Origin: Pseudomonas oryzihabitans
GTDB lineage: Bacteria > Pseudomonadota > Gammaproteobacteria > Pseudomonadales > Pseudomonadaceae
Length of the DNA: 64,000 nt
Reading direction: 5' to 3'
NCBI RefSeq assembly: GCF_024652905.1
Contig: NZ_CP102428.1
Location: 3,394,001 to 3,458,000, forward strand
Position 1 is the first letter of the stretch. Every line of letters begins with the position of its first letter. The notes under the pieces are model-generated. The model made no database searches and had not been told where the DNA came from. It saw only the letters and a list, made by a program, of their open reading frames with translations. The translations under genes were made by a program, and so were the position numbers. This document shows positions 54,284-61,881 of the stretch, piece by piece.

Positions 54284-54814
54284 ATGGAACACCTGGTCCT
54301 GACCGTCATCGCCCCCGATCGCCCCGGCCTGGTGGAAGCCCTGGCCAACTGCGTGGCCGCCCAGGGCGGTAACTGGCTGGAAAGCCGCATGGCCCATCTG
54401 GCCGGCCAGTTCGCCGGGATCCTTTCGGTGGAAGTGGAGCCGGAATTGCGCAATGGCCTAGTGGAGGCCCTGCAACAGCTGGCCATTCCCGGTCTGCGCA
54501 TCCTGGTCGGCGAACCCGGCCAGCCGGCTGCGGTGGGTGCGCCGCTGGTGCAGCTCGACCTCCTGGGCAACGACCGCGTCGGCATCGTCCGCGACATCAC
54601 CCGGGCGCTGCATCAGGTCGGGGTCAACGTCGAACGGCTGTCCACCGAGACGCGCCCGGCCCCCATGAGCAGCGAGGTGCTGTTCCATGCCACCGCCCTG
54701 CTGGCACTGCCGGCGGACCTGGCCCTCGAAACCCTGCAGGCCCATCTGGAAACCCTCACCGACGACCTGATGGTGGAGCTCAAGCTCTATCGGCACGGAC
54801 ATGACCAGCACTAA
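54284..54814 (+). CDS. ACT-domain protein, GcvR-like
   Basis: 176 residues with two ACT domains: HLVLTVIAPDRPGLVEALAN, and VQLDLLGNDRVGIVRDITRA with a second glycine-turn NVERLSTETRP. Same layout as GcvR, the glycine-cleavage repressor partner of GcvA, but such proteins in Pseudomonas are mostly untested. Ligand likely an amino acid. Confidence 0.8.
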   Translation: MEHLVLTVIAPDRPGLVEALANCVAAQGGNWLESRMAHLAGQFAGILSVEVEPELRNGLVEALQQLAIPGLRILVGEPGQPAAVGAPLVQLDLLGNDRVGIVRDITRALHQVGVNVERLSTETRPAPMSSEVLFHATALLALPADLALETLQAHLETLTDDLMVELKLYRHGHDQH

Positions 54815-54832
54815 AGTAGGCTTCAGGGCAGC

Positions 54833-54872
54833 GATCTATAAAGATCTATAAAGATCTATAAAGATCTATAAT
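54833..54872. repeat. four tandem 10-bp repeats GATCTATAAA
   Basis: GATCTATAAA at 54833, 54843 and 54853, and GATCTATAAT at 54863. AT-rich, on one face of the helix (10-bp period), 33 bases before an ATPase gene. Could bind a regulator, supply a promoter with stacked -10-like TATAAA/TATAAT boxes, or vary in copy number. Confidence 0.95.
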
Positions 54873-54904
54873 CGACTTTAATCGCCTTGGATTGGGAGTT
54901 GTCG

Positions 54905-56062
54905 ATGCCCGAGCGTTTCTATCACCGACACGCCATGGCTACTACCTATGCCGCCAAGATCATGGCAGACCCGCTGCATCCCGGTCTGTTTTTGGCGGCG
55001 CCACGGCGAACCGGCAAGACCACCTTCATGCGGGAAGATCTGGCGCCCGCACTCCAGCTCGCAGGTGCCGAGGTGATCTACGTCGATCTCTGGTCGAATC
55101 GACAGACTGATCCGGCTGAGTTGATCAATCAAGCGGTTCAGGTTGCCATCGAGCGCAATCTTGGTCTGATCGCCAAGCTGACCAAGCAAAGCGGCGTGGT
55201 GAAACTCAAGGTGGGTGGGGTCGAGATAGATACCGGCAGCATTGGCAAAGCCAAGGGCGTAACCCTGGCCGCTGCGCTGGCCGCGCTGTCCGACAGTCTC
55301 GGCAAGCCGATAGCGCTCATTATCGACGAAGCTCAGCATGCCGTGACCACAGCGGCTGGCAGCAACACGCTCTTCGCCCTCAAGGCGGCTCGCGACGAAT
55401 TGAACGGCTCACACCATCACGGCCTGAGACTTATCTGCACCGGTTCCAGCCGGGACAAGCTGGCAATGCTCAGAAACAGCCGCGACCAAGCCTTCTTCAA
55501 TGCGCCCCTGGTCAACTTCCCCCATCTCGACAGAGGCTATGTGGACTGGTTCTGCGCGCAGTCCAGGCTCGATTTCACCCTTGATCCAGAAGTAGTCTGG
55601 AGTAAATTCGTCGAAGCGGGCTATCGCCCCGAGGCATTGCAAGCGGCCCGTGAGGTACTCGAATACTCAATGATCGATGATGCTGCAGTGGGCAATGTCG
55701 CTTTTGCTGAAGCCGTCGACGAGCACGTGCGAGAGATGTCCGAGAGCGCTCTCGCCGTGATTCGCAGCCTCACACCGATTCAAGCGGCCGTATTGAAGGT
55801 GATGGCGGTCCAGGGCAAGGACTATGCGCCTTTCGAATTGGCAACTCTTGGCAAGTACGCAGAAATGCTACAGCTCGCCGGTATGAGCGAGGCCCAGGCC
55901 CAAGAGGCCGCCTACGCGCAGAACGTACAGCAGGCCCTGGCTGCTTTGCAGGAAAAGGCATTGATCTGGAAAGCTGAGCGCGGCGTTTACGCCATCGAAG
56001 AGCAAGGACTGCCTGACCTCATGCGTAGCGCCGGCATGCTGCCGGACGCTTCGTCAAACTAA
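54905..56062 (+). CDS. orphan AAA-family ATPase, 385 aa
   Basis: ATG 54905 with GGGAG 8 bases upstream. P-loop APRRTGKTT (32-40), Walker B IALIIDEAQHA (Asp141, Glu142), sensor-like LRLICTGSSRDKLA (about 175-188). The C-terminal 150 residues are helical and end with a winged-helix-like region (LAALQEKALIWKAERGVYAI). The fold recalls the archaeal-type/ORC-like ATPase family often linked to mobile elements or defence. Lower GC than its neighbours and no partner gene nearby, so probably acquired. Function unknown. Confidence 0.75.
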   Translation: MPERFYHRHAMATTYAAKIMADPLHPGLFLAAPRRTGKTTFMREDLAPALQLAGAEVIYVDLWSNRQTDPAELINQAVQVAIERNLGLIAKLTKQSGVVKLKVGGVEIDTGSIGKAKGVTLAAALAALSDSLGKPIALIIDEAQHAVTTAAGSNTLFALKAARDELNGSHHHGLRLICTGSSRDKLAMLRNSRDQAFFNAPLVNFPHLDRGYVDWFCAQSRLDFTLDPEVVWSKFVEAGYRPEALQAAREVLEYSMIDDAAVGNVAFAEAVDEHVREMSESALAVIRSLTPIQAAVLKVMAVQGKDYAPFELATLGKYAEMLQLAGMSEAQAQEAAYAQNVQQALAALQEKALIWKAERGVYAIEEQGLPDLMRSAGMLPDASSN

Positions 56063-56094
56063 GGGTGTTCAGCTGACCATCGGGGCGGCAAGCC

Positions 56095-56583
56095 CTATCG
56101 CCCCTGCCCCTTCTCCAACCGCCGCCGGATGCCCTCGGGGACATCGTCCGGCAGCGGCATGCGGCCATCCGCCGGCAGGGCTTCCAGGCCCGCTTCGTCC
56201 AGCAGCACCAGCACCTCCTCCTTGAGCCGACTCAGAGCGAAGGCCTGCCAGGCGTCGCGTACCGAGGGGAAGAGCTCCAGCTCGTAGTCGAAGGTGCGGA
56301 TCGGCCGCCGGCTCTCCAGGGCAGCGCGCAAGAGTGGCTGGGCGTGGGGATGGCGCAATTGGTGCAGAAAGGCTTCGCGCAGCTCCAGGCGGTCGTCCTG
56401 GGTCAGCCGCGGCAATGGCAGGTAGCGTTCGGGATCTTCCAGCTCCTCGCGCTCTTCCAGACTGAGGTCGTCCGGGTCGAGCAGGCGCAGGGCGCCGCTT
56501 TCAAGATCGAGGAAGTGAGTACCTCGCTCCCGGCTGTCAAGGGCGGCAGCCAGTAGCTCGAGGTCGAGGGTAAGGGGGCGCAT
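56095..56583 (-). CDS. UPF0158 family protein, 162 aa
   Basis: ATG 56583 with GGAG upstream. Acidic helix-rich protein; marks LDLELLAAALDSRERGTHFL, DLESGALRLLDPDDL and FDYELELFPSVRDAWQAF match the UPF0158 family (PF03682) of unknown function. No signal peptide. Confidence 0.8.
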   Translation of the reverse strand: MRPLTLDLELLAAALDSRERGTHFLDLESGALRLLDPDDLSLEEREELEDPERYLPLPRLTQDDRLELREAFLHQLRHPHAQPLLRAALESRRPIRTFDYELELFPSVRDAWQAFALSRLKEEVLVLLDEAGLEALPADGRMPLPDDVPEGIRRRLEKGQGR

Positions 56584-56661
56584 GGCAGGACTCCGGCACA
56601 GGCGAACAGGAGCGGAGATAGAGCTCCGCTCCTGTTGCGACCCTAGCACCGGAGCTGGCGT

Positions 56662-58062
56662 TCAGCCCTTCCGCTGATAGGGAAAGAAGCGCCGTTCGCG
56701 CAGGTCGTGCTCGATCTGCTCCAGGCTCTTGCCCTTGGTCTCCGGCACCAGGCGCCAGATGAACAGCAGCGCCACCAGGGAAATGCCGGCATAGAGCCAG
56801 AAGGTGTGGGCGGCGCCCAGCTGGGTCACCAGGCTCAGGGTGGTGAGGGTCACCAGCAGGTCGAAGCCCCAGTGGCTGAAGGCGCCGACGCTGGCGCCCT
56901 TGCCGCGCACGAACAATGGATAGACCTCGGCGTTGATCAGCCAGATGCAGACGCCGAAGCCGCCGCAATTGAGCATCAGGTAGGCGGCCAGGCAGGCCAC
57001 CACCGTCCAGCGCTCGACCTCGGTCTGGGGACCGGCGCCCTGGAACAGGTAGCCCATGATGGCCAGGGCGATGATGGAGCCGGGGATCAGCGTCAGCAGG
57101 TAGCGACGACGACCGATGCGATCCACCAGGAAGCTGCCGACCACGGTCATGATCACCACCAGGATGGTGCTGCAGCCGGTGGCCAGCACCGCGGTCTGGT
57201 CGGAGAAACCGGCCTGGGTGAGGATGGTCGGTGCGTAATAGATCAGCGCGTTGTTGCCGGTGATCTGCGAGAACATGGCGATGCCCGCCCCCACCAGCAG
57301 CGCCGGTCGCACCCAGGGCGAGAACAGATCGCTCCAGCTGCCCTCCGGCGCGTTGCTCACGGTCTTGATCTCGGCCAGTTCGGCCTCGGCCGCGGCCTTG
57401 CCACCGCGCACCCGTTCCAGCACCGCCACGGCATCCTGTTCACGCCCCTTGACCAGCAGCCAGCGCGGACTCTCCGGCAGCACCGCCATGCCCGCCAGCA
57501 GGATCAGCGCCGGCACCAGGCCGAGACCGAACATCCAGCGCCAGTGCTCGTCCAGGGCGAAGCCGGTGAAATAGGCCACGGTGATGCCGAACACCACCAT
57601 GAACTGGAACAGCACCACCAGCTTGCCGCGGTGCTCCGGCGGCGCCACCTCGGCGATGTACACCGGGATGATCTGGGTGGAGCTGCCGGCCGACAGGCCG
57701 AGCAGGAAGCGCGACAGGATCAAGAGGGTGACGTTGGGCGACAGTGCCGAGAGCACCGACCCCAGGGCGAATACCAGGGCCACGCCGATGATGGTCTTGC
57801 GCCGGCCGAGGCGGTCGGAGATCGGCCCGGTGCCGAGGCAACCGAACAGGGCGCCAAAGATGATGGCGCCGGTCACCAGCTGCTTGACGGTGTCGTCCAT
57901 GGCGAATTCGCGGCCGAGGCCGAGCAGGGCGACGCCGATGATGCCGGTGTCGTAGCCGAACAGCAGGCCGCCCAGGGCGGCGATCACGGCGATGAGCACG
58001 ACCAGCCCCTTGCGCGGGGTGGCCGCCACGGGTGCGGCGAGCGTGGGTGATGAAGCGAGCAT
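56662..58062 (-). CDS. sugar-porter MFS transporter
   Basis: 466 residues, twelve membrane helices. Sugar-porter marks: AALGGLLFGYDTGIIGVALL, GPISDRLGRRKTIIGVALVF, LPESPRWLLVKGREQDA, FSQITGNNALIYYAPTILTQ and LVPETKGKSLEQIEHDL. Probably H+-coupled uptake of a hexose, pentose or inositol. A LacI-type palindrome lies 121 bases upstream, but no LacI-family gene is in the window. Confidence 0.9.
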   Translation of the reverse strand: MLASSPTLAAPVAATPRKGLVVLIAVIAALGGLLFGYDTGIIGVALLGLGREFAMDDTVKQLVTGAIIFGALFGCLGTGPISDRLGRRKTIIGVALVFALGSVLSALSPNVTLLILSRFLLGLSAGSSTQIIPVYIAEVAPPEHRGKLVVLFQFMVVFGITVAYFTGFALDEHWRWMFGLGLVPALILLAGMAVLPESPRWLLVKGREQDAVAVLERVRGGKAAAEAELAEIKTVSNAPEGSWSDLFSPWVRPALLVGAGIAMFSQITGNNALIYYAPTILTQAGFSDQTAVLATGCSTILVVIMTVVGSFLVDRIGRRRYLLTLIPGSIIALAIMGYLFQGAGPQTEVERWTVVACLAAYLMLNCGGFGVCIWLINAEVYPLFVRGKGASVGAFSHWGFDLLVTLTTLSLVTQLGAAHTFWLYAGISLVALLFIWRLVPETKGKSLEQIEHDLRERRFFPYQRKG

Positions 58063-58182
58063 GGGGAAATCCTTTCTTGTTTTGCCAGGGCAAGGATCGC
58101 GGCAGCGGCCAGATCCACCCGCGCAGGCGGGCCGTCGGGAGCATGGCCCAGGGAAAAGCGCGATGTGGCAGGCAGAGAAACG

Positions 58183-58204
58183 TTAGGTGAATCGTTTCAC
58201 CTAA
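58183..58204. promoter_or_regulatory. LacI-family-type operator upstream of the sugar porter
   Basis: TTAGGTGAATCGTTTCACCTAA: arms TTAGGTGAA/TTCACCTAA are perfectly paired around a TCGT centre. TGAATCGTTTCA fits the Cra/FruR-like consensus and other LacI-type sites with a central CG. Confidence 0.65.
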
Positions 58205-58262
58205 TGATGCCAGTTGTAACAGGACTTGTGAAAAGCATCACGAAAGGCGGATCGGCAGGGCC

Positions 58263-59246
58263 CTAGCTGCCGATGGTCAATTCCTGGAAGCGCTGCTCGG
58301 GCAGCGCGGCCGCGCCCTGCCCCGGGCGCAGCGCCTGATCGCCCAGGCGCTCGACCAGGAAGTCGATGAACACCTTGAGCTTGGGCGGCAGGTGGCGCGT
58401 CGCCGGATAGAGCAGCCAGGCGCCACCCTGGTAGTGCGGTAGAAAGGACCAGTCCGGCAGCACCTGGACGATCTCGCCGCGGGCCAGGGCCGCCTGGGCG
58501 GTGAACAGCGGCAGGCTACCGATACCGATGTGGTTGAGCACCGCGTCCAACCGTACCCCGGTGTGGTTGGCGGCGTAGCGCCCGCGCACGTTGACGTGAA
58601 CCACCTTGGCGCCCTGGCGGAATTTCCAGCGCGAATCGGCCGGCTCTTCCGCCAGGTAGATGCAGCTGTGCCCAGCCAGGTCGCGCGGGTGGGCCGGCTG
58701 GCCGTGCTCGGCCAGGTACTGCGGCGTGGCGCAGAGCAGGTGCTCGATGGTGAGCAGCTGGCGACCCACCAGCCCAGGCGGCGGGCGGTCGGTGATGCGG
58801 ATGGCCAGGTCGACGTTCTCGTCGATCAGGTCGACCTGGCGGTCTTCCAGCAGCAGTTGCACGTCCACCGCCGGGTAGCGGCGCAGGAACTCGGCCATGT
58901 GCGGATGGATCACCGTGCTGCCCACCGCCTTGGGCACCGACAGCCGGACGATGCCGGCCGGTGCCTGGTTGAACTGACCGCTGACCTCCAGTACCGCCCG
59001 GGCGGCGCCAACCATGTCGCTGCAACGCCGATAGACCTCCTCCCCCGCTTCCGACAGACGCAGCTTGCGGGTGCTGCGATTGAGCAAGCGGGTGCCCAGG
59101 GCCTTCTCCAGGCGCGCCACGCTGCGACTGGTGGAAGACGGGGTCAGACCCAGCTGGCGGGCCGCCGCAGAAAAGCTGCCGCTCTCCACCACCCGCACGA
59201 AGATGGCCATCTCGCTGAACAGTGGCAGGGGAAGATTTATGCTCAC
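58263..59246 (-). CDS. LysR-family regulator
   Basis: 327 residues. HTH: MAIFVRVVESGSFSAAARQL, LTPSSTSRSVARLEKALG. Effector domain: GIVRLSVPKAVGSTVIHPHM, VDLAIRITDRPPPGLVGRQL. Divergent from the AlaX-like gene with 95 bases between starts, so it may control the editing/dioxygenase/exporter cluster. It is also upstream of the sugar porter on the same strand. Confidence 0.9.
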   Translation of the reverse strand: MSINLPLPLFSEMAIFVRVVESGSFSAAARQLGLTPSSTSRSVARLEKALGTRLLNRSTRKLRLSEAGEEVYRRCSDMVGAARAVLEVSGQFNQAPAGIVRLSVPKAVGSTVIHPHMAEFLRRYPAVDVQLLLEDRQVDLIDENVDLAIRITDRPPPGLVGRQLLTIEHLLCATPQYLAEHGQPAHPRDLAGHSCIYLAEEPADSRWKFRQGAKVVHVNVRGRYAANHTGVRLDAVLNHIGIGSLPLFTAQAALARGEIVQVLPDWSFLPHYQGGAWLLYPATRHLPPKLKVFIDFLVERLGDQALRPGQGAAALPEQRFQELTIGS

Positions 59247-59341
59247 AGCGCAAAATTCCTTTGGAGAGAGGGTGGATTATCACCCTTGCGCGCACTCTTT
59301 AGAATGAGGACGTTTCTCGTTCTCCAAGAGTAGTAAGACGA

Positions 59342-59980
59342 ATGACCGAGCGCCTGTATTTCCTGAGCGACAGCCTGATCGCCGAGGTCGAGGTCCATGC
59401 CTGTACCGCCGACGGGGACGGTTATGTCGTTGAACTGCAGGCCACGCCCTTCCATCCCCAGGGGGGTGGCCAGCCCAGCGACACCGGCTGGATCGGCACG
59501 GCCGAGGTGACCCGGGTGGTCCAGGACGGCGGGCGCATTCTGCACCACACCAACCGTCCCCTGGCGCCGGGCCGCGTGCTGGCGCGGGTCGACGAAGGCC
59601 GCCGCCTGCTGCATTCGCGGCTACATTCCGCCGGGCATCTGCTCGGCCACATCGGCGAGACCCATGGCTGGAAGCCGGTCAAGGCCCATCACTGGCCGGG
59701 TGAAGGCCGCATCGAATTCGTCCCGGGCGAGGAAACCGTCGCGTTGGACGCAGAATCCCTGCAGGCGCACTTCGACGCCTTGGTGGAAGAAGACCTCCCG
59801 CTGCAAATCGAGGTGCAGGCCGACGGCCAGCGCCAGGTGCGCTTTGGCGAGGATGTGGCGCGCTATGCCTGCGGCGGGACCCATGTGCGCTCCCTGCGCA
59901 GCGTCGGGGCCTTGAGCGCCCTGGGCGTCAAGGAAAAGAAGGGGCGCCTGCTGGTGAGCTACGACATGGCTGGCGCTTGA
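59342..59980 (+). CDS. AlaX-like aminoacyl-tRNA editing protein
   Basis: 212 residues. Shares the AlaRS editing-domain motifs: ATPFHPQGGGQPSDTGW (about 34-50), zinc ligands in LHSAGHLLGH (His95, His99) and YACGGTHVRSLR (Cys177, His181). Such free-standing proteins deacylate mischarged tRNA(Ala), usually Ser- or Gly-tRNA(Ala), or other misacylated tRNAs. It begins a compact rightward cluster with a 2OG dioxygenase and a LysE exporter. Confidence 0.88.
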   Translation: MTERLYFLSDSLIAEVEVHACTADGDGYVVELQATPFHPQGGGQPSDTGWIGTAEVTRVVQDGGRILHHTNRPLAPGRVLARVDEGRRLLHSRLHSAGHLLGHIGETHGWKPVKAHHWPGEGRIEFVPGEETVALDAESLQAHFDALVEEDLPLQIEVQADGQRQVRFGEDVARYACGGTHVRSLRSVGALSALGVKEKKGRLLVSYDMAGA

Positions 59981-60015
59981 TCCACCGCCCACCTCACCCG
60001 TCGAAAGGAGGCGCC

Positions 60016-60786
60016 ATGCTGCTCGAACTCGACGCTCTCGACACCGAGAGCCTGCTCCGTCTCACCGAAGAACGCCTGCTGGCCGTGCGTGTGCGCCGCT
60101 TCGTGCCGCGCCCGCTGGCCGACGACCTCGGCCAGCAGATCCTCGGCAACGGCTTCGCCACCTACACCAATGCCCCTAGCATCGGTCGCATCGGCATGGC
60201 GTTCTACGAGGCGGAACACCAGCGCGCGCAGATGGACGACTATTTCGCCAGCGTCGCCAGCAACCTGGAAGAATTGCGCCGGCGCTGCCGCCCCTACCTC
60301 AATCCCATCGATCTGGTGCGCTGCACCCTCGACGAGGTCTGGCCCGCCGGCGCCCACCTGCAGACCCTCTGGGGCCGCAAGATGTACGTCGGCCTGTCGC
60401 GGGTGGTGAAGCCCGGAGTGCGCTTTCTCGCCCACCACGATATCTTCGCCAAGGATGCGCCGGGCAGCGAGGAAGCCGAAAGCCTGGTCACCCAGCTGGC
60501 CTGCAACGTCTACCTGACCATGCCTAGCCTGGGCGGCGAACTGCAACTCTGGTCGCGCGAGCTGTCGCCGGAGGCCTTCGACGCCCTGCGCGGCGACAGC
60601 TACGGCATCGAACCCGACCGCCTCGGTCCGCCCTGCCTGACCCTCCGCCCCGAACCGGGCGATCTGATCCTCTTCAATTCCCGCCGCATGCACGCCGTGA
60701 CCCCCGGCAACGACCATCCGCGCCTGTCGCTGTCGTGCTTCGTCGGCTATCGCGGGGCGGCCGAACCCCTCACGTACTGGAGCTGA
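60016..60786 (+). CDS. 2-oxoglutarate/Fe(II) dioxygenase
   Basis: 256 residues from ATG 60016 (AAAGGAGG upstream). Double-stranded beta-helix with the iron facial triad His140-His141-Asp142 (FLAHHDIF, HxD) and distal His226 (NSRRMHAVTPG), plus Arg236 in HPRLSLSCFVGYRG for 2-oxoglutarate. HxD rather than HxG means hydroxylase, not halogenase. Substrate unknown. Sitting between an aminoacyl-tRNA editing gene and an amino-acid exporter, a free amino acid is a fair guess. Starts 35 bases after the AlaX stop. Confidence 0.8.
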   Translation: MLLELDALDTESLLRLTEERLLAVRVRRFVPRPLADDLGQQILGNGFATYTNAPSIGRIGMAFYEAEHQRAQMDDYFASVASNLEELRRRCRPYLNPIDLVRCTLDEVWPAGAHLQTLWGRKMYVGLSRVVKPGVRFLAHHDIFAKDAPGSEEAESLVTQLACNVYLTMPSLGGELQLWSRELSPEAFDALRGDSYGIEPDRLGPPCLTLRPEPGDLILFNSRRMHAVTPGNDHPRLSLSCFVGYRGAAEPLTYWS

Positions 60787-60787
60787 C

Positions 60788-61429
60788 ATGTCCCCCTACC
60801 TGAGCGAATTCCTCGCCCTGGCCACCATCCACTTCCTCGCCGTACTGGCGCCAGGGCCGGACTTCGCCGTGACCGTGCGCCAGAGCGTGAGATTCGGCCG
60901 CCTGATCGGTCTCTGCACCGCCCTGGGCATCGGCGCCGGCATCTCCGTGCACGTGCTCTACACCCTGCTCGGCATCGGCGCCCTGATGCACGCCACGCCC
61001 TGGCTGCTGGGGGTCGCCAAGGTGGTCGGCGGCGCCTACATCCTCTGGCTGGGCTTCAACCTGATCCGCAGCAAGCCCACCGCCGCGCCGCTGGACGACA
61101 GCCAGTGGCAGCAGGCCGACCTACAGCGGCAGTCGCCCGGCAGGGCCTTCCTGACCGGCTTCCTGACCAATGCCACCAATCCCAAGGCCACCCTGTTCTT
61201 CCTGGCCATCTTCACCACCGTGGTCAGCGGCAGCACGCCGCTGACCGTCCAGGGCCTCTATGGCCTGTGGATGTGCGCGGTCAACGCCGCTTGGTTCGCC
61301 CTGGTCAGCCTGCTGTTTTCCAGTCCACGCGTTCGCCAAACCTTCCTGCGCCTGGGCCACTGGTTCGAGAGGACCATGGGTCTGGTGCTGGTTTTCTTCG
61401 CCGGTCGACTGCTGTTGTCGGCGCTTTGA
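60788..61429 (+). CDS. LysE/RhtB-family amino acid exporter
   Basis: 213 residues, six membrane helices. Family marks: IHFLAVLAPGPDFAVTVRQS, GGAYILWLGFNLIRS and TGFLTNATNPKATLFFLAIF. Starts one base after the dioxygenase stop, so both are surely co-expressed. Exports amino acids or derivatives. Confidence 0.92.
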   Translation: MSPYLSEFLALATIHFLAVLAPGPDFAVTVRQSVRFGRLIGLCTALGIGAGISVHVLYTLLGIGALMHATPWLLGVAKVVGGAYILWLGFNLIRSKPTAAPLDDSQWQQADLQRQSPGRAFLTGFLTNATNPKATLFFLAIFTTVVSGSTPLTVQGLYGLWMCAVNAAWFALVSLLFSSPRVRQTFLRLGHWFERTMGLVLVFFAGRLLLSAL

Positions 61430-61460
61430 CGTCAGCCACCCCGTTTTTTGGAGGTCCGCC

Positions 61461-61790
61461 ATGCCTTACGTCCACCGCGCTCCCGCTGGAATCCCCACGG
61501 AAAAATTCGTCGTCCGCCTGCCCGATGGCATGCGTGAACGCATCGCCGCCGTGGCCCGCTCCCATCGCCACAGCATGAACACCGAGATCGTCGCCTGGCT
61601 GGAACGCAGCCTGGTGCAGGACGGGGTCCTGGAGCAACAGCAGAGCGAAGCGGACGACGACCTGCTCAATGCCAGCGAGCAACTGCTGCTGCAGCGCTTC
61701 CGCCAGCTCAACGAGCGCCAGCAGAAGGCGCTGATCTCGGTGCTGGAACTGGAATTGCCAGTACCCGTGAACAGCCGCGAAACCGCCTGA
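61461..61790 (+). CDS. amrZ: AmrZ-like ribbon-helix-helix regulator
   Basis: 109 residues from ATG 61461 (GGAGG upstream). Arc-type ribbon-helix-helix: EKFVVRLPDGMRERIAAVA, HSMNTEIVAWLERSLVQDG. DNA-contact residues Lys15, Val17 and Arg19 match Lys18, Val20 and Arg22 of P. aeruginosa AmrZ, and the C-terminal LLQRFRQLNERQQKALISVL matches its tetramer domain. AmrZ controls alginate, motility and c-di-GMP genes. The genomic context differs from PA3385, so this may be the orthologue or a paralogue. Confidence 0.75.
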   Translation: MPYVHRAPAGIPTEKFVVRLPDGMRERIAAVARSHRHSMNTEIVAWLERSLVQDGVLEQQQSEADDDLLNASEQLLLQRFRQLNERQQKALISVLELELPVPVNSRETA

Positions 61791-61881
61791 CGGCGTCCGG
61801 CGCCACCGCCGGTCGGCAGCAGGCCGCTAGCCTGGCGACCAGCCCTGACGTGCGGCTTTCAAGTATCGATCGGGACGGCCG

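Noticed and set aside
60016-60786. 2OG-dependent halogenase
   Set aside because: The iron site has Asp (His140-His141-Asp142); halogenases carry Gly or Ala at the Asp position.
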